Origin: Pseudomonadota bacterium
GTDB taxonomy: Bacteria > Pseudomonadota > Alphaproteobacteria > Rhizobiales > Xanthobacteraceae
NCBI GenBank assembly: GCA_021779635.1
Contig: JAJYAH010000014.1
Location: 1-27,551, forward strand
Direction of reading: 5' to 3'
DNA length: 27,551 nt
Shown here: positions 1-8,779 of the stretch, piece by piece
Position numbering within the stretch: the first letter of the stretch is position 1
How the letters are laid out: each line of letters opens with the position of its first letter
The notes under the pieces: generated by a model
What the model was told of the DNA's origin: nothing
What the model saw: only the letters and a program-made list of their open reading frames with translations
Database searches by the model: none
Program-made: the position numbers and the translations under genes

Positions 1-41
1 GTCAGGAGGGCCGCGACCATCATCGCGATGAGCCGACGCAT
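1..41 (-). CDS. Start of an exported or membrane protein (partial)
   Basis: Only the first 13 codons are in the window, reading MRRLIAMMVAALL on the minus strand from an ATG at 41-39. Two arginines followed by a hydrophobic run look like the start of a signal peptide or a membrane anchor. A GGGAG Shine-Dalgarno-like sequence lies just upstream of the ATG (about positions 47-53), which supports the start. The product cannot be named because the gene continues off the left edge. It runs in the same direction as the gamma-glutamyltransferase-family gene, 116 nt downstream of that gene's stop, so they could share a transcript. Confidence 0.5.
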   Translation of the reverse strand, partial: MRRLIAMMVAALL

Positions 42-157
42 TGCTGTCTCCCTGGAGTGAAGCGGACATCCCGAATCCGGGCGTCCATGGCGCGGACCGA
101 ACCAGTTCCCGGATTGCACATTCAAATGTGTGAATTTTTGGGCGCGTCACGTGCCGT

Positions 158-1744
158 TCAATAGCCGAGCGCGCAACCATCCTTGCGTGGATCGGAACCG
201 CCGGTCAGCGTGCCCTTCTCCCAATCGATGCAGATTGCCTGTCCGCCACCGAGCGGCGGAACAAGGCTGGTGGTCTTGTGACCGATCTTCCGCAAGCCTT
301 CGACCACTTCGGCGGGCACGCCATCCTCAAGCTGGTAGACGTTTTCATAGTGCAGGCCGCGCGGCATGTCGATCGCCTCCTGCACGTCGCAACCGTAATC
401 GAGCATGTTGGTCAGTACATGCACCTGTCCGACCGGTTGATACTGCCCGCCCATCACGCCGAACGGCATCACCGCCCGGCCAGCCCTGGTGACAAGGCTC
501 GGAATGATCGTGTGCAGCGGGCGCTTGCCGGGCGCGATGCAATTAGGATGGCCGGGTTGTACCCGGAAACCACCGCCGCGATTTTGCAGGAGGATACCGG
601 TCTTGTTCGACACGATCGCCGAACCGAACGAATGCGCGATCGAATTGATGAACGAACAGGCGTTGCGGTCCTTGTCCACCACCGTGATGTAGATCGTCGA
701 GGGATTCATCGGCGGCGCCACGTCAGGCAAATCCAGCAGCCGGTCCATTCTTATCCTGTCACCGTGCTCGTCGGCGAATTCCTTTGACAATATCCTGACG
801 ACATCGACATCGACATGGCCGGGATCGCCGATGTGCTGCTCGCGCATCATGTAGGCGACCCGCGCGGCTTCGGCTTCGAGATGAAAGCGCTCGACACTCA
901 TGGCCGGAAATTTCTTGAGATCAAAGCGCGCGAGGATATTCAGCATCACCAGCATGGTGATGCCCGGACCGTTCGGCGGGCACTGCCAGACGTCGTGGTC
1001 CTTGTAGATGGTGCCGATCGGCACCGTGGTCTCGGTAGTGTGGGCGGCGAAATCGTCAAGCGTGTGCAGACCGCCGATGCCGCGCAAGGTCTCCACCATG
1101 TCCTCGGCGATGGCGCCCGTGTAAAAGGCGTCGCGGCCATCTTTGGCGATGGCGCGCAAGGTCTGCCCCAGTTCGGGCTGACGGATCACATCACCGGCGA
1201 CCGCCGGTCGGCCGTGCGGCAGCAGATAGCGCGCGCTGTTGGTGCCTTTTTTCAATTTATCGAACTGGTTTTTCCAGTCGAACGCGATCCGGGGTGCGAC
1301 GACGTAACCTTGTTCGGCAGCCTTGATCGCGGGTTGCAACAGGGCATCGAGCCCCAGCCGGCCGTGATCGCGCAGGATGGTCGCCCAGGCGTCGACCGCG
1401 CCGGGAATGCTGACGGCGTGCGCCGAGGTCAGCGGAATCGCCTTGATGTTACGCTCGAGATACCACGAGGCCTCGGCAGCCTTCGGCGCGCGGCCCGAGC
1501 CGTTATAGGAAACAATCTTGCCCTCGCCCCGGGGCTGGATCAGCGCGAAGCAGTCGCCGCCGATCCCGGTGGATTGCGGCTCGATCACGGCGAGCAGCGC
1601 GGAAGCCGCCACCGCGGCGTCCGCGGCGGTACCGCCCGAACGCAGAACTTCGATCGCGGTCAGCGCCGCCTGCGGATGCGACGTCGCCACCATGGCGTTC
1701 TCCGCATGGACCGTCGATCGGCCGGCGAGCTGGAAATTCCTCAT
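158..1744 (-). CDS. Gamma-glutamyltransferase-family protein (Ntn hydrolase)
   Basis: Gamma-glutamyltransferases cleave gamma-glutamyl bonds, as in glutathione, or act as related acylases; they self-cleave to expose an N-terminal Thr. The 528-aa protein has the family pattern GGTAADAAVAAS (about residues 38-49), GIGGDCF (60-66) and a C-terminal GGSDPRKDG. The candidate nucleophile is Thr350 in NPST-IYITVVDKD, which aligns with the Thr that starts the small subunit in E. coli Ggt. No signal peptide is visible, so it is probably cytoplasmic, unlike periplasmic Ggt. The usual PLSSM-like substrate motif reads PLHTIIP (409-415), so substrate preference may differ from glutathione. I chose the ATG at 1744 because the conserved N-terminus begins at MRNFQLAGRS; the frame stays open to a GTG/ATG near 1816. 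Family is clear; exact activity is not. Confidence 0.88.
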   Translation of the reverse strand: MRNFQLAGRSTVHAENAMVATSHPQAALTAIEVLRSGGTAADAAVAASALLAVIEPQSTGIGGDCFALIQPRGEGKIVSYNGSGRAPKAAEASWYLERNIKAIPLTSAHAVSIPGAVDAWATILRDHGRLGLDALLQPAIKAAEQGYVVAPRIAFDWKNQFDKLKKGTNSARYLLPHGRPAVAGDVIRQPELGQTLRAIAKDGRDAFYTGAIAEDMVETLRGIGGLHTLDDFAAHTTETTVPIGTIYKDHDVWQCPPNGPGITMLVMLNILARFDLKKFPAMSVERFHLEAEAARVAYMMREQHIGDPGHVDVDVVRILSKEFADEHGDRIRMDRLLDLPDVAPPMNPSTIYITVVDKDRNACSFINSIAHSFGSAIVSNKTGILLQNRGGGFRVQPGHPNCIAPGKRPLHTIIPSLVTRAGRAVMPFGVMGGQYQPVGQVHVLTNMLDYGCDVQEAIDMPRGLHYENVYQLEDGVPAEVVEGLRKIGHKTTSLVPPLGGGQAICIDWEKGTLTGGSDPRKDGCALGY

Positions 1745-1868
1745 GCCAGATTGCTCACTTTGTTGGTCTTTTTCGTGCCTTGCCTGCCGCCATCGGCGCG
1801 GGGTTACATCGCACATTCATGAGGTGATGGGCAATGCTCGGGGACGAATGGGAGGCATAACTCTCGAC

Positions 1869-1984
1869 GTCGTCCCGGCGGACGCGGGACCCATAACCCC
1901 TGGCGATTATTGTTGCCAAGGTCTTTGGCTCCATCTCCAGTTGCAACTTCGCGGCGCATGGATCCCGGCATTCGCCGGGACGAC
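1869..1984. repeat. Intergenic palindromic repeat with 12-bp inverted ends
   Basis: The 302 nt between the gamma-glutamyltransferase-family gene and trhO hold a 116-bp element that starts GTCGTCCCGGCG and ends CGCCGGGACGAC, a perfect 12-bp inverted repeat (1869-1880 and 1973-1984). Just inside the ends are GACCCATAACCCC and GGATCCCGGCATTCG. The layout matches dispersed non-coding repeats I recall from Bradyrhizobium and Rhodopseudomonas genomes. No second copy occurs in this window. It could fold into a long hairpin in RNA. The rest of this gap shows no gene. Confidence 0.65.
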
Positions 1985-2046
1985 ACGGCATTTCTTGCTC
2001 GCGCGACGGTCTTTCCCCTTCCCCGCCCCCCTGATAAACCGCGGCG

Positions 2047-2799
2047 ATGCCATACAAAGTCGCCGCCTTCTATCAGTTCGCCGCGCTGCCGGATTTCCGG
2101 GAGCTGCGCACGCCGCTGCGGGCGATCTGCGCCGAACTCGGGCTGAAGGGCAGCGTCCTGCTGGCCGAAGAAGGCATCAACGGCACGCTCGCCGGCGCCG
2201 CTGACGCCATCGACCATCTCATCGGGGAACTGCGGGGCGCCGCCCTGTTCGGCGGCCGCTTCGACCATCTCGAACTGAAGTTTTCGCACGCCTCGGCGAT
2301 GCCGTTCCGGCGTCTGAAGGTCCGGCTGAAAAAGGAGATCGTCACCCTCGGCACCGCCGGGCTGGATCCCAGACGGCAGGTCGGCATCTATGTCGAACCT
2401 GCCGACTGGAACGCGCTGATCGAGACGCCGGACATGCTGGTGATCGACACCCGCAATGCATTCGAGGTGGCGATGGGCACTTTCGTCGGGGCGCTTGACC
2501 CCGGCATCAACAGCTTTGGTCAATTCAGGGATTTTGTCGCGCGTCATCTCGATCCGGCCAGGCATCGGAAGGTCGCGATGTTCTGCACCGGCGGCATTCG
2601 CTGCGAAAAGGCCAGCGCCTATCTGCTCGCGCGCGGCTTTCCGGAGGTCTATCATCTCAAGGGCGGCATTCTCGGATATCTCGAAGGCGTGCCGGAAGCG
2701 GAGAGCCGCTGGCGCGGCGAATGCTTTGTGTTCGATGACCGCGTCGCACTCGGCCATGGATTGCGGGAGCGTCCGATGACGCCTTATTCCGAGGAGTGA
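2047..2799 (+). CDS. trhO: tRNA uridine(34) hydroxylase, rhodanese-like
   Basis: TrhO (YceA/UPF0176 family) makes 5-hydroxyuridine at the wobble base of some tRNAs using molecular oxygen. The 250-aa protein has the family N-terminal domain (VAAFYQF, then LLAEEGINGTLAG at about 38-50) and a rhodanese domain whose active loop reads CTGGIRC with cysteines at 180 and 186, followed by HLKGGILGYLE. Length is somewhat shorter than gammaproteobacterial homologues because the C-terminal Cys-rich extension is missing, which is common in alphaproteobacteria. The ATG at 2047 begins the conserved MPYKVAAFYQF. slyX starts 5 nt after the stop, so the two are probably co-transcribed. Confidence 0.92.
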   Translation: MPYKVAAFYQFAALPDFRELRTPLRAICAELGLKGSVLLAEEGINGTLAGAADAIDHLIGELRGAALFGGRFDHLELKFSHASAMPFRRLKVRLKKEIVTLGTAGLDPRRQVGIYVEPADWNALIETPDMLVIDTRNAFEVAMGTFVGALDPGINSFGQFRDFVARHLDPARHRKVAMFCTGGIRCEKASAYLLARGFPEVYHLKGGILGYLEGVPEAESRWRGECFVFDDRVALGHGLRERPMTPYSEE

Positions 2800-2804
2800 C
2801 GCAA

Positions 2805-3020
2805 ATGAATGAGGCAAAGACGCTCAGCGAGCGCATCGACGCGCTGGAAACCCGGTTGACGTTCCAGGACGAGACCGTCGAGACGCTGAACAAGACCATC
2901 ACCGAGCAGTGGCTCAAGATCGACGCGCTGACGCGACAGGTCGCGCATCTCAGCGAGCGCCTGCTGGAGGCCGAGACTCGCGCGCCGGGCGCCGCCAACG
3001 AGCCTCCGCCGCATTATTGA
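2805..3020 (+). CDS. slyX: SlyX family coiled-coil protein
   Basis: A 71-aa protein with a continuous heptad pattern ([23 protein letters not shown], then [19 protein letters not shown]) and a proline-rich tail ending PPPHY, the usual SlyX layout. SlyX has no firmly known function. I chose the ATG at 2805 because GAGGAG at 2791-2796 sits 8 nt upstream; the in-frame GTG at 2796 would overlap that ribosome binding site. It follows trhO by 5 nt. Confidence 0.88.
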   Translation: MNEAKTLSERIDALETRLTFQDETVETLNKTITEQWLKIDALTRQVAHLSERLLEAETRAPGAANEPPPHY

Positions 3021-3032
3021 AGGTTGCAACCT
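3021..3032. promoter_or_regulatory. Perfect 12-bp palindrome upstream of hemE
   Basis: AGGTTGCAACCT directly follows the slyX stop codon and lies in the 172-nt gap before hemE. It could be an operator or part of a weak terminator; nothing else in the sequence decides between these. Confidence 0.25.
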
Positions 3033-3192
3033 CGCCGGCCCCTTCTTCAGGCCGCAAGCCTGCGCACCCAGCTCTCCGCTGCACGGTCAGGACCTTGCAC
3101 ATCTATCCAGGCCTCAACCAATCCCTTGGCCAAGCCCGCAGCGGCGTGTATCAGGGGCGGCAAAGGCCCTTCGACCGCCAACGGAACGACGC

Positions 3193-4239
3193 TTGACCCG
3201 GATTCCCGCCATCAAACCGCTGCTTGAATTGCTGTCCGGCCGCCGGCAGCCGGTGCCGCCCATCTGGATGATGCGGCAGGCCGGCCGCTATCTGCCGGAA
3301 TATCGCGAACTGCGTGCCAAGGCAGGCGGCTTTCTCGATTTGTGCTTCACGCCGGAATATGCCGCCGAAATCACGCTACAGCCGATCCGGCGTTTCAACT
3401 TCGATGCCGCGATCATCTTCTCGGATATTCTTGTCATTCCCCACGCACTCGGGCGGTCGGTACGGTTCGAGGCCGGCGAAGGCCCGCGACTCGATCCGCT
3501 GGACAGGCCTGAGCAGGTTGCGACGCTGGCGACGCAAGCGGACTTTCGCAAGCTCGAGCCGGTCTATGAAGCGCTGCGCCGCGTGCGCCGCGAACTCGAC
3601 CCGAAAATTGCGCTGATCGGTTTCTGCGGGGCGCCTTGGACAGTCGCGACCTACATGGTAGCCGGACAGGGCACGCCGGATCAGGCGCCGGCGCGGATGA
3701 TGGCCTATCGCCATCCCGAAGTCTTCCATCAAATCATCGATGTCCTGGTCGAGAACTCGATTCAATACCTGCTCGGGCAGCTTGAGGCCGGCGCCGAGGT
3801 GCTGCAGATTTTCGATACCTGGGCCGGCGTGCTGCCGCCGCGCGAATTCGAGCGATGGTCGATCGCGCCGACCCGGCGCATCGTCGAAGGCGTGCGCGCG
3901 AAAGCTCCCGATGCGAAGATCATCGGTTTTCCCCGGGGCGCCGGCGCGCTGCTGCCGGCCTATGTCGACGCGACCGGCGTCGATGCCGTCAGCATCGACT
4001 GGGCAGCCGAGCCATCATTGATCCGCGAGCGGGTGCAGAACCGCGTCGCCGTTCAGGGCAATCTCGATCCGCTGGTGCTGATCGCCGGTGGCGCTGCGCT
4101 GGACCGCGCCATCGACGATGTGCTGGCGAATTTCGCCGCTGGCCGGCTGATCTTCAACCTCGGCCACGGCATCCAGCCGGAAACCCCGATCGCGCATGTC
4201 GAGCGGATGATCGAGCGGGTGCGGGCGTATCGAGGGTGA
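3193..4239 (+). CDS. hemE: Uroporphyrinogen decarboxylase
   Basis: HemE decarboxylates the four acetate side chains of uroporphyrinogen III to give coproporphyrinogen III in heme and (bacterio)chlorophyll synthesis; it is cytosolic and needs no cofactor. The 348-aa sequence has the signature [16 protein letters not shown] (about residues 23-38, with the substrate-binding Arg) and [14 protein letters not shown] (about 144-157). It uses a TTG start at 3193: the first in-frame ATG falls inside the N-terminal signature, so an earlier non-ATG start is required. Convergent with hemC, with 33 nt between the stop codons. A 12-bp palindrome AGGTTGCAACCT lies upstream at 3021-3032. Confidence 0.95.
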   Translation: MTRIPAIKPLLELLSGRRQPVPPIWMMRQAGRYLPEYRELRAKAGGFLDLCFTPEYAAEITLQPIRRFNFDAAIIFSDILVIPHALGRSVRFEAGEGPRLDPLDRPEQVATLATQADFRKLEPVYEALRRVRRELDPKIALIGFCGAPWTVATYMVAGQGTPDQAPARMMAYRHPEVFHQIIDVLVENSIQYLLGQLEAGAEVLQIFDTWAGVLPPREFERWSIAPTRRIVEGVRAKAPDAKIIGFPRGAGALLPAYVDATGVDAVSIDWAAEPSLIRERVQNRVAVQGNLDPLVLIAGGAALDRAIDDVLANFAAGRLIFNLGHGIQPETPIAHVERMIERVRAYRG

Positions 4240-4257
4240 TACCCGCTTTCGCGGTAT
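4239..4257. terminator. Short hairpin between convergent hemE and hemC
   Basis: ATACCCGC and GCGGTAT form a stem with one bulged base and a TTTC loop, between the ends of the two convergent heme genes. There is no T-run on either side, so it is only a possible bidirectional terminator. Confidence 0.35.
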
Positions 4258-4272
4258 GACCGCATCGATCCA

Positions 4273-5256
4273 TCACGCCGGACGGCTGCGTTCGATGATC
4301 GCGGCGGCACCCTTGTCCAGCAGTTCGAGCCCGACGGCCCGGCCGAGTTCGCGCGGCCGGTCGGCGGGGCCGGAACGCGAAACCTCGATGAACGCGCCTC
4401 CCGCGTGTTCCAGCACCGACGCGGTCAATGACATCTGCGCGCCATCGATGGTTGAGAATCCCGCGATCGGCGAATTGCAGTGGCCGTTCAGAACCCACAG
4501 CACCTCGCGCTCGGCGGCGGCACATCGGTGCGCGGCGGGATCGTCGATCCCGGACAGAATCCGCCGCGTCTGCCAGTCGTGGGCGGCGCACTCCACCGCG
4601 ACAATCCCCTGCCCAACGGCCGGCAGCATTTCCCGAACCGGAAATTCATAGGCGATGCGGCCGGCCAGACCGACGCGTTCGAGCCCGGAGCGCGCTATGA
4701 TCAGCGCATCGGCCGGACCGACCTCGCCGCCATCCGGCAGCCGCTGCATTTGCAGGCCGTCGAGCTTGCGGACGCGGGTATCGGCCGCGCCGCGATAGTG
4801 AATCACCTCGATGTCCGGAAACAGCCGCCGCGCATAGGCTGCGCGCCGCACGGCGTTGGTGCCGACCTTGAATCCCTTGCCCCGCGAGCGCCGGACATCG
4901 CCGATCGAAATTCCGGGACGCAGCACCAGCACGTCGCCGGGCGGATCGCGCGACAGCGTCGCGCCGATCACGAGCCCGGGCGTATCCTCATTGCCGGGCA
5001 TATCCTTGAGCGAATGCATCGCGGCGTGCAATTCGCCCGACAGGACGGCACGGCGGATTTCGGCAACGAACGCGCCGCCCTTGCCGCCGTGCTGCAGCAG
5101 CTTGCCGGTCTGGTCCTGGTCGCCGGTCGTTTCAAACTTGACGACCTCGACCTCGACATCGGGCGCGATCGCGGTCAGGCGGCGGGCAATTTCCTCGGTC
5201 TGGGCGAGCGCCATGACGCTCTTGCGCGTGCCGATGCGAATTCGAATTGCCACCAC
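4273..5256 (-). CDS. hemC: Porphobilinogen deaminase (hydroxymethylbilane synthase)
   Basis: HemC joins four porphobilinogen molecules into hydroxymethylbilane, two steps before the HemE reaction. The 327-aa protein begins IRIRIGTRKSVMALAQ, has LPAVGQGIVAVEC, and carries the cofactor-binding Cys in NGHCNSPIAG, where the dipyrromethane is attached. The start is GTG at 5256 with a second GTG directly after it; either could be used. Two genes of the same pathway, hemE and hemC, face each other here rather than forming an operon. Confidence 0.95.
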   Translation of the reverse strand: MVAIRIRIGTRKSVMALAQTEEIARRLTAIAPDVEVEVVKFETTGDQDQTGKLLQHGGKGGAFVAEIRRAVLSGELHAAMHSLKDMPGNEDTPGLVIGATLSRDPPGDVLVLRPGISIGDVRRSRGKGFKVGTNAVRRAAYARRLFPDIEVIHYRGAADTRVRKLDGLQMQRLPDGGEVGPADALIIARSGLERVGLAGRIAYEFPVREMLPAVGQGIVAVECAAHDWQTRRILSGIDDPAAHRCAAAEREVLWVLNGHCNSPIAGFSTIDGAQMSLTASVLEHAGGAFIEVSRSGPADRPRELGRAVGLELLDKGAAAIIERSRPA

Positions 5257-5341
5257 TCACGCTCCATTCGACGCCGCCGTCATCTTCGGCTGATTTCGGG
5301 CCGCAAGATAGAGCCAGCCGATGCCGGAACGCAAATGCGCG

Positions 5342-6985
5342 TTACCTCGCATCCTCCAGGATCATGTCCGAGGCTTTTTCCGCGATCATGATGGTGGGCG
5401 CGTTGGTATTGCCCGACATCAGGTCCGGCATGACCGAGGCATCGACTACCCGCAGGCCCTCGATGCCGCGAACGCGAAGCCGCTGATCGACCACCGCCAG
5501 GGGATCGTTGCCCATTCGGCACGTCGATGTCGGATGATAGACGGTGCTGCCGGTCTGACGGCAGAACGCCAATATGTCCTCGTCGCTTGTCACCCCCGGT
5601 CCCGGAAGGATCTCGTCGACCGCATAGGGCTTGAGCGCCGGCGCCGCCAGAATCTTGCGCAGGATCTTGAAGCCCTCGATGAAGGCAGTGCGGTCGGTTT
5701 CGGTCGCGAGATAGTTGATGCGGATCTCCGGCGGCACCGCCGGATCGGCGCTCTTGATGCGCAGCGAGCCGCGGCTCTCCGGCCGCAGCTGGCAGACTGA
5801 CGCGCTGAATGCCGAAAACGAATGCAGCTTCTCACCCATCCTGTCGGTCGAGAACGGCAGGAAGTGAATCTGGATATCGGGTGTCGCCAGACGCGGATTG
5901 GTCTTGAAGAACGCACCCGAGGTGCCCGCCGCGATCGTCAGCGGCCCCTTGCGGAACGCCGCGTATCGCGCGCCGGCCATCACCCGACGAACCGGATGAT
6001 TGAGGATATCGTTGAGCGTGACGGGCTGGGAGCACCGCGTCACCAGCCTGACCTGCAGGTGATCCTGCAAATCGTTGCCGACGCCGGGTGCATCGAGCAC
6101 GATGTCGATGCCATGTTGCTTCAAAAGCTCCGCCGGGCCGACGCCGGAAAGCTGCAACAATTGCGGCGAATTATATGCGCCGCCCGAGACCAGAATTTCC
6201 TTGCGCGCCCGCGCGGTCCGCAGCGCCCCGCTTTGCCGATATTCGATCGCCCGCGCGCGGCGTCCCTCGAACAGGACGCGCTGCGCCAGCGCGGAAGTCT
6301 CAATGTGCAGATTGCTTCGGTTTTTGGCAGGCCGCAGATAGGAATAGGCCGTGCTGGCGCGCCGGCCACGCTGCGTCGTGGTCTGAAAAAATCCGGCGCC
6401 TTCCTGGCTGGCGCCGTTGAAGTCGGGATTGGTCGGAATACCCGTCTGCGCGGCGGCCACGACAAAGGCTTCCGACAGCGGATCGGCATGCCGCCAGTCC
6501 GACACCGGCAGCGGACCGCCGGCGCCATGATATTTATCGGCGCCGCGCTGCTGGTTCTCCGCCTTCCTGAAATACGGCAGCACGTCGTCATAACCCCAAC
6601 CGGCGTTGCCGCGCTGACGCCAGCGATCGTAATCCTCATGCTGGCCGCGCACATACAACAGGCCGTTGATCGAACTCGATCCGCCCAACACCTTGCCGCG
6701 CGGCTGAAAGACGGATCGCCCGTCCAATCCCGGCTCCGGTTCGGTCTGGTACATCCAGTTGACGGTTTTTTCCTTGAACAGCTTGCCATAGCCGAGCGGC
6801 ACGTGGATCCAGAGATTGGTATCCTTCGGACCGGCTTCGAGCAGCAGTACCGAATTCCTGCCGTCCGCGCTCAGGCGATTGGCGAGCACGCACCCAGCCG
6901 ATCCTGCGCCGACGATGACGTAGTCGAATTCCAACGCTTCGGAAGAGCGATTACTTGCCGCGTTCGAGGAAGCTGTACTGCTCAT
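5342..6985 (-). CDS. GMC family FAD oxidoreductase (choline dehydrogenase-like)
   Basis: GMC oxidoreductases oxidise alcohols with FAD. The 547-aa protein has the FAD-binding fold DYVIVGAGSAGCVLANRL near residues 20-37, the GMC signature KVLGGSSSINGLLYVRG near 99-115, the second signature GAYNSPQLLQLSGVGP, and a C-terminal VYHPTSTCRMG with the active-site His, followed by NTNAPTIMIAEKASDMI. This resembles BetA and alcohol dehydrogenases of rhizobia. No betB, betI or choline transporter is adjacent, so choline is not supported as substrate. The ATG at 6985 has no strong Shine-Dalgarno sequence. A terminator after bioB lies just upstream, so it probably has its own promoter in a gap of fewer than 50 nt or depends on readthrough. 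Confidence 0.88.
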   Translation of the reverse strand: MSSTASSNAASNRSSEALEFDYVIVGAGSAGCVLANRLSADGRNSVLLLEAGPKDTNLWIHVPLGYGKLFKEKTVNWMYQTEPEPGLDGRSVFQPRGKVLGGSSSINGLLYVRGQHEDYDRWRQRGNAGWGYDDVLPYFRKAENQQRGADKYHGAGGPLPVSDWRHADPLSEAFVVAAAQTGIPTNPDFNGASQEGAGFFQTTTQRGRRASTAYSYLRPAKNRSNLHIETSALAQRVLFEGRRARAIEYRQSGALRTARARKEILVSGGAYNSPQLLQLSGVGPAELLKQHGIDIVLDAPGVGNDLQDHLQVRLVTRCSQPVTLNDILNHPVRRVMAGARYAAFRKGPLTIAAGTSGAFFKTNPRLATPDIQIHFLPFSTDRMGEKLHSFSAFSASVCQLRPESRGSLRIKSADPAVPPEIRINYLATETDRTAFIEGFKILRKILAAPALKPYAVDEILPGPGVTSDEDILAFCRQTGSTVYHPTSTCRMGNDPLAVVDQRLRVRGIEGLRVVDASVMPDLMSGNTNAPTIMIAEKASDMILEDAR

Positions 6986-7016
6986 GTTTCAATTTTTTGG
7001 GGCATAGAGCCGGCGA

Positions 7017-7050
7017 GAAAAGGAAGGCTCGAACTCAATTCGAACCTTCC
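7017..7050 (-). terminator. Rho-independent terminator of bioB, overlapping its stop codon
   Basis: On the minus strand a 12-bp stem with one mismatch (arms 7050-7039 and 7033-7022; GGAAGG pairs with CCTTCC at the base) has a 5-nt loop and is followed by TTTTCTC. The bioB TGA (7035-7037) lies within the hairpin, in the loop, so the terminator is partly coding. Confidence 0.75.
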
Positions 7051-8102
7051 AGCTCCATCGGTTGCAGGCCCAGCCGGCGAAACAGATCCATATCCTTGTC
7101 GTTTCCGGGATTGCCCGCGGTCAACAGCGTATCGCCGACGAAGATTGAATTCGCGCCGGCGAAGAAGCACAGCGCCTGCATTTCATCGCTCATGGCGGTA
7201 CGACCCGCCGAGAGGCGCACCATGGATTCCGGCATCATGATTCGTGCCAGCGCAATCGTGCGCACGAAATCGATCGGCTCGATCGGCGTTGCATTCGCAA
7301 GCGGCGTGCCTTCGATCGGGATCAGCATGTTGATCGGGACGCTCTCAGGATGCTCCGGAAGATTGGCCAGGATCGTCAGCATCTCGATGCGGTCGCTCGC
7401 CCGTTCGCCCATTCCGACGATCCCGCCACAGCAGACCTTGATGCCGGATGCGCGGACATTTTCGAGGGTCAGGAGCCGATCGGCAAAACTGCGGGTGGTG
7501 ATGATCTCCTTGTAGTAGCGTTCCGACGTATCGATATTGTGATTGTAGTAATCGAGGCCGGCGTGGCTCAACTGTTCGGACTGCGCGCGATCGAGCATGC
7601 CGAGCGTCATGCAGGTTTCCATTCCCAGCGCCTTGACGCCCCTGACCATCGCAACGACGGCGTCCATATCGCGCGGCTTCGGGTTGCGCCAGGCCGCGCC
7701 CATGCAATAGCGGGTGGCGCCGGCGTCACGCGCCTTGCGCGCCTCGGCGATGACGCGTTCGACTTCCATGAGCTTGGAAGCGGTCAGGCCCGATTCGTGG
7801 TGCATGGATTGGCTGCAGTATCCGCAATCTTCAGGACAGCCGCCGGTCTTGATGCTCAAGAGACGGCTCAGTTGAACCCGATTCGGATCGAAGCTTTGCC
7901 GGTGCACGGTCTGCGCCTTGAACAGCAGATCGTTGAACGGCATCTCGTACAACGCCGTCGCCTCCGCTTCAGTCCAGATCTTCCGGGAATCAGGAGTCTT
8001 CCTGGAATCCGGGGCTTTTCCGGAGTCCAAGGTCTCGCGCTGGTCGAGCCCGACCGCCGATGACTTCCCCTGATGATCCTGATGAGTTGCTGCAAACGTC
8101 AT
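7035..8102 (-). CDS. bioB: Biotin synthase
   Basis: BioB is a radical SAM enzyme that inserts sulfur into dethiobiotin. The 355-aa protein carries the [4Fe-4S] motif [13 protein letters not shown] with cysteines at about 89, 93 and 96, the [12 protein letters not shown] segment, and a typical C-terminus ([26 protein letters not shown]). I chose the ATG at 8102, which has GGAGCG a few nt upstream; the frame is open to 8147. The first 43 residues form an unusual extension with a threefold six-residue repeat DS-x-K-x-(P/W) at about residues 26-43. No other bio genes are adjacent and I found no BioR-type TTAT-N2-ATAA box upstream. Confidence 0.95.
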   Translation of the reverse strand: MTFAATHQDHQGKSSAVGLDQRETLDSGKAPDSRKTPDSRKIWTEAEATALYEMPFNDLLFKAQTVHRQSFDPNRVQLSRLLSIKTGGCPEDCGYCSQSMHHESGLTASKLMEVERVIAEARKARDAGATRYCMGAAWRNPKPRDMDAVVAMVRGVKALGMETCMTLGMLDRAQSEQLSHAGLDYYNHNIDTSERYYKEIITTRSFADRLLTLENVRASGIKVCCGGIVGMGERASDRIEMLTILANLPEHPESVPINMLIPIEGTPLANATPIEPIDFVRTIALARIMMPESMVRLSAGRTAMSDEMQALCFFAGANSIFVGDTLLTAGNPGNDKDMDLFRRLGLQPMELEGSN

Positions 8103-8374
8103 AATCGCTCCATCACTTCGGCGTTCCCGCAGATAGCTGTGACACATCGTTCGTTGGCCGACAACGAATGGCTGACCTGTTTGACTTCAAGAGGTTATGC
8201 GGGATGTGGTAGCGGGGAGCGCTGCAGCCGGTCCCCCGCCCCATTTTGAGCGTTTGTTTTCAAAGACTTACAGGCCGGATCGATCCGGCTGGCGCCCAAC
8301 CACAGCGACATCCCGGGCCGCAAGAGCGGCGAAGCTCGAACTACGACCGAAAGGGTTGACCGGCCAAGCGCCCG

Positions 8375-8560
8375 CTATGCTGGCGCAATAGAGACATCCA
8401 CTTCGCAGGAGATCGAAACCACCAAGGTTTCGGTGCCAAAGCATTTCGGGCACTCGAAGGTCCGTGAATCGAAGCCCGGTCTTTCAGGCTCGATCATCCG
8501 CAGTGCCATCATCTCTCCGCATTTTGAGCACCGAGGACTCTTGATACGGTCCACGAACAT
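8375..8560 (-). CDS. Small zinc-ribbon protein (hypothetical)
   Basis: The 61-aa protein has two CxxC pairs, CSKCG near residue 11 and ECPKC near 37, separated by a conserved-looking stretch MMALRMIEPERPGFDSRTF. This is the shape of short zinc-ribbon proteins common in Bradyrhizobium, function unknown. The ATG at 8560 follows a G-rich GGGGGGAT about 6 nt upstream, a usable ribosome binding site. It stands alone between bioB (same strand, downstream) and a plus-strand secreted protein. Confidence 0.65.
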   Translation of the reverse strand: MFVDRIKSPRCSKCGEMMALRMIEPERPGFDSRTFECPKCFGTETLVVSISCEVDVSIAPA

Positions 8561-8655
8561 CGCCTATCCCCCCAATAGTTCGAACGACATTTGGTGGAGG
8601 CGCTTTGCGCAGATCGTATGGTCGGAAGGTGACGGATGTTTGGAAAAGTAGTGGA

Positions 8656-8672
8656 TGATTGCGCAGCAATCA
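8656..8672. promoter_or_regulatory. 17-bp interrupted palindrome, possible operator
   Basis: TGATTGC-GCA-GCAATCA is a perfect 7-bp inverted repeat with a 3-nt spacer, in the intergenic region between two divergent genes (zinc-ribbon gene starting at 8560 on minus, secreted protein starting at 8780 on plus). Length and spacing fit a dimeric regulator site, but no known consensus is matched. Confidence 0.35.
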
Positions 8673-8779
8673 CGAACGAGCCCTTCGGAAATAAAATTCG
8701 CGAATTGTTTGCCGCGCGCCGGAACTGAATTGCATGCCCGAGCTTTGGAGTGATTACTGTAACCCACGGAGATCTTCTG

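Noticed and set aside
1804..2817. Long minus-strand frame of 337 aa opposite trhO
   Set aside because: It is the antisense shadow of trhO, whose rhodanese and N-terminal motifs are unmistakable on the plus strand.
8148..8374. BioR box (TTAT-N2-ATAA) in the bioB upstream region
   Set aside because: No matching sequence was found, so no biotin-responsive operator is claimed.
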